Positions 5,967 through 6,236 of a DNA stretch of 6,236 nt are shown here, one piece after another. The notes under the pieces are model-generated. The model saw nothing but the letters and a program-made list of their open reading frames with translations, ran no database searches and was not told the origin of the DNA. The stretch is from NCBI GenBank assembly GCA_934675165.1, contig CAKUPP010000039.1, positions 1 to 6,236 on the forward strand. The letters are read 5' to 3'. The stretch comes from an uncultured Eubacteriales bacterium (GTDB lineage Bacteria > Bacillota > Clostridia > Oscillospirales > Acutalibacteraceae). A program made the translations under genes and the position numbers. Within the stretch, counting starts at the first letter, position 1. Every line of letters begins with the position of its first letter.

Positions 5967-6002
5967 AAAACTTCTTTGCCTTTGCAAGGAGGTTTTATTT
6001 TT
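5967..6002 (+). terminator. Rho-independent terminator after paralogue 4
   Basis: AAAACTTCTTTGC (5967-5979) pairs with GCAAGGAGGTTTT (5984-5996) as a 13-bp stem with two G-U pairs and a CTTT loop. TTTTT follows at 5998-6002. The stem begins 8 nt after the stop codon, so it should end the secreted-protein transcript. Confidence 0.92.
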
Positions 6003-6022
6003 GAAAATATTTTTCTTTATGG

Positions 6023-6051
6023 TTGCTCTTTAAATAAACTTGTAGTATTAT
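6023..6051 (+). promoter_or_regulatory. Likely promoter of the Rpn-family gene
   Basis: TTGCTC (6023-6028) is followed after 17 nt by TATTAT (6046-6051), one base off the consensus -10. It sits between the terminator and the start codon at 6085, giving a leader of about 27 nt. The -35 box matches only in its TTG. Confidence 0.55.
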
Positions 6052-6084
6052 ATAGGTGAAAATAAGTATAGGGGAGAATAAAAA

Positions 6085-6236
6085 ATGCAGAAACATAATA
6101 AGATTTATCCCGCGACGAATGACGTGGTATTCAAAAAAATATTTGGTGACATAAACAACAAAAAAGTAATAAAAGGATTCTTGAGCAGTATTCTGGACAT
6201 ACCAGAAGAAGAGTATGAGCTACTTAAAATAGAGAA
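6085..6236 (+). CDS. Rpn-family recombination-promoting nuclease / PDDEXK_2 putative transposase, 3' end outside window
   Basis: The ATG follows GGGGAG (6071-6076) at 8 nt. Only the first 50 residues are visible. They contain YPATNDVVFKKIFGD (8-22), then a KGFLSSILDI segment and an acidic IPEEEYELLKIE end. The TNDVVFKKIFG opening, a short gap and FLxxILDIPEEE are typical of the N-terminus of Rpn/PDDEXK_2 proteins (PF12784 type), which are usually about 280-320 residues. E. coli RpnA-type members are DNA endonucleases that promote recombination and are related to transposases. The PD-(D/E)xK catalytic residues fall beyond the edge, so activity cannot be judged. It has its own promoter and follows a terminator, so it is not part of the secreted-protein operon. 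Confidence 0.85.
   Translation, partial: MQKHNKIYPATNDVVFKKIFGDINNKKVIKGFLSSILDIPEEEYELLKIE

Overview
The window is AT-rich DNA with strong AAGGAGG-type ribosome binding sites, ATG and GTG starts, TAA stops throughout and sigma-A-like promoters. This suggests a low-GC Gram-positive bacterium, most likely a Clostridia-type member of the Bacillota. The genus cannot be told from the sequence. All genes seen are on the + strand, and every complete coding region reads through with the standard genetic code.

Layout. (1) Positions 1-1825 hold the 3' part of a large gene that is open to the left edge. It encodes tandem acidic 7-residue repeats, then a long polar low-complexity stretch, then 12 BspA-type leucine-rich repeats of 23 residues. 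(2) Positions 1826-2342 are a gene-free AT-rich gap with a rho-independent terminator, further inverted repeats, and a good promoter plus a ~140-nt leader for the next gene. (3) Positions 2343-5137 look like one operon: a single-pass membrane protein with an extracytoplasmic beta-rich domain, then three small secreted proteins. (4) After a GC-rich hairpin there is a fourth secreted protein (5303-5959), closed by a clear terminator. (5) A separate promoter then drives the start of an Rpn/PDDEXK_2-family nuclease gene that runs off the right edge.

The main point of interest is that the four secreted proteins are diverged paralogues. Each has a signal peptide, an (I/V)-x-W-G-(D/R)-(M/L) motif, an N-(H/N)-S-(N/D)-A motif about 30 to 55 residues later, a highly variable middle, and a hydrophobic beta-strand-like C-terminus (IGTVTITL, LGNITLTIS, IGIMTVKIS). 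The membrane protein ahead of them carries a pattern (NP, L-x-L, ESG, PG, G-x-Y) that I recall near such proteins in other Clostridia. Together they look like an uncharacterised cell-surface or secreted module: one membrane-anchored component plus a diversified set of exported subunits, next to a large LRR protein. No known function can be assigned from sequence alone.
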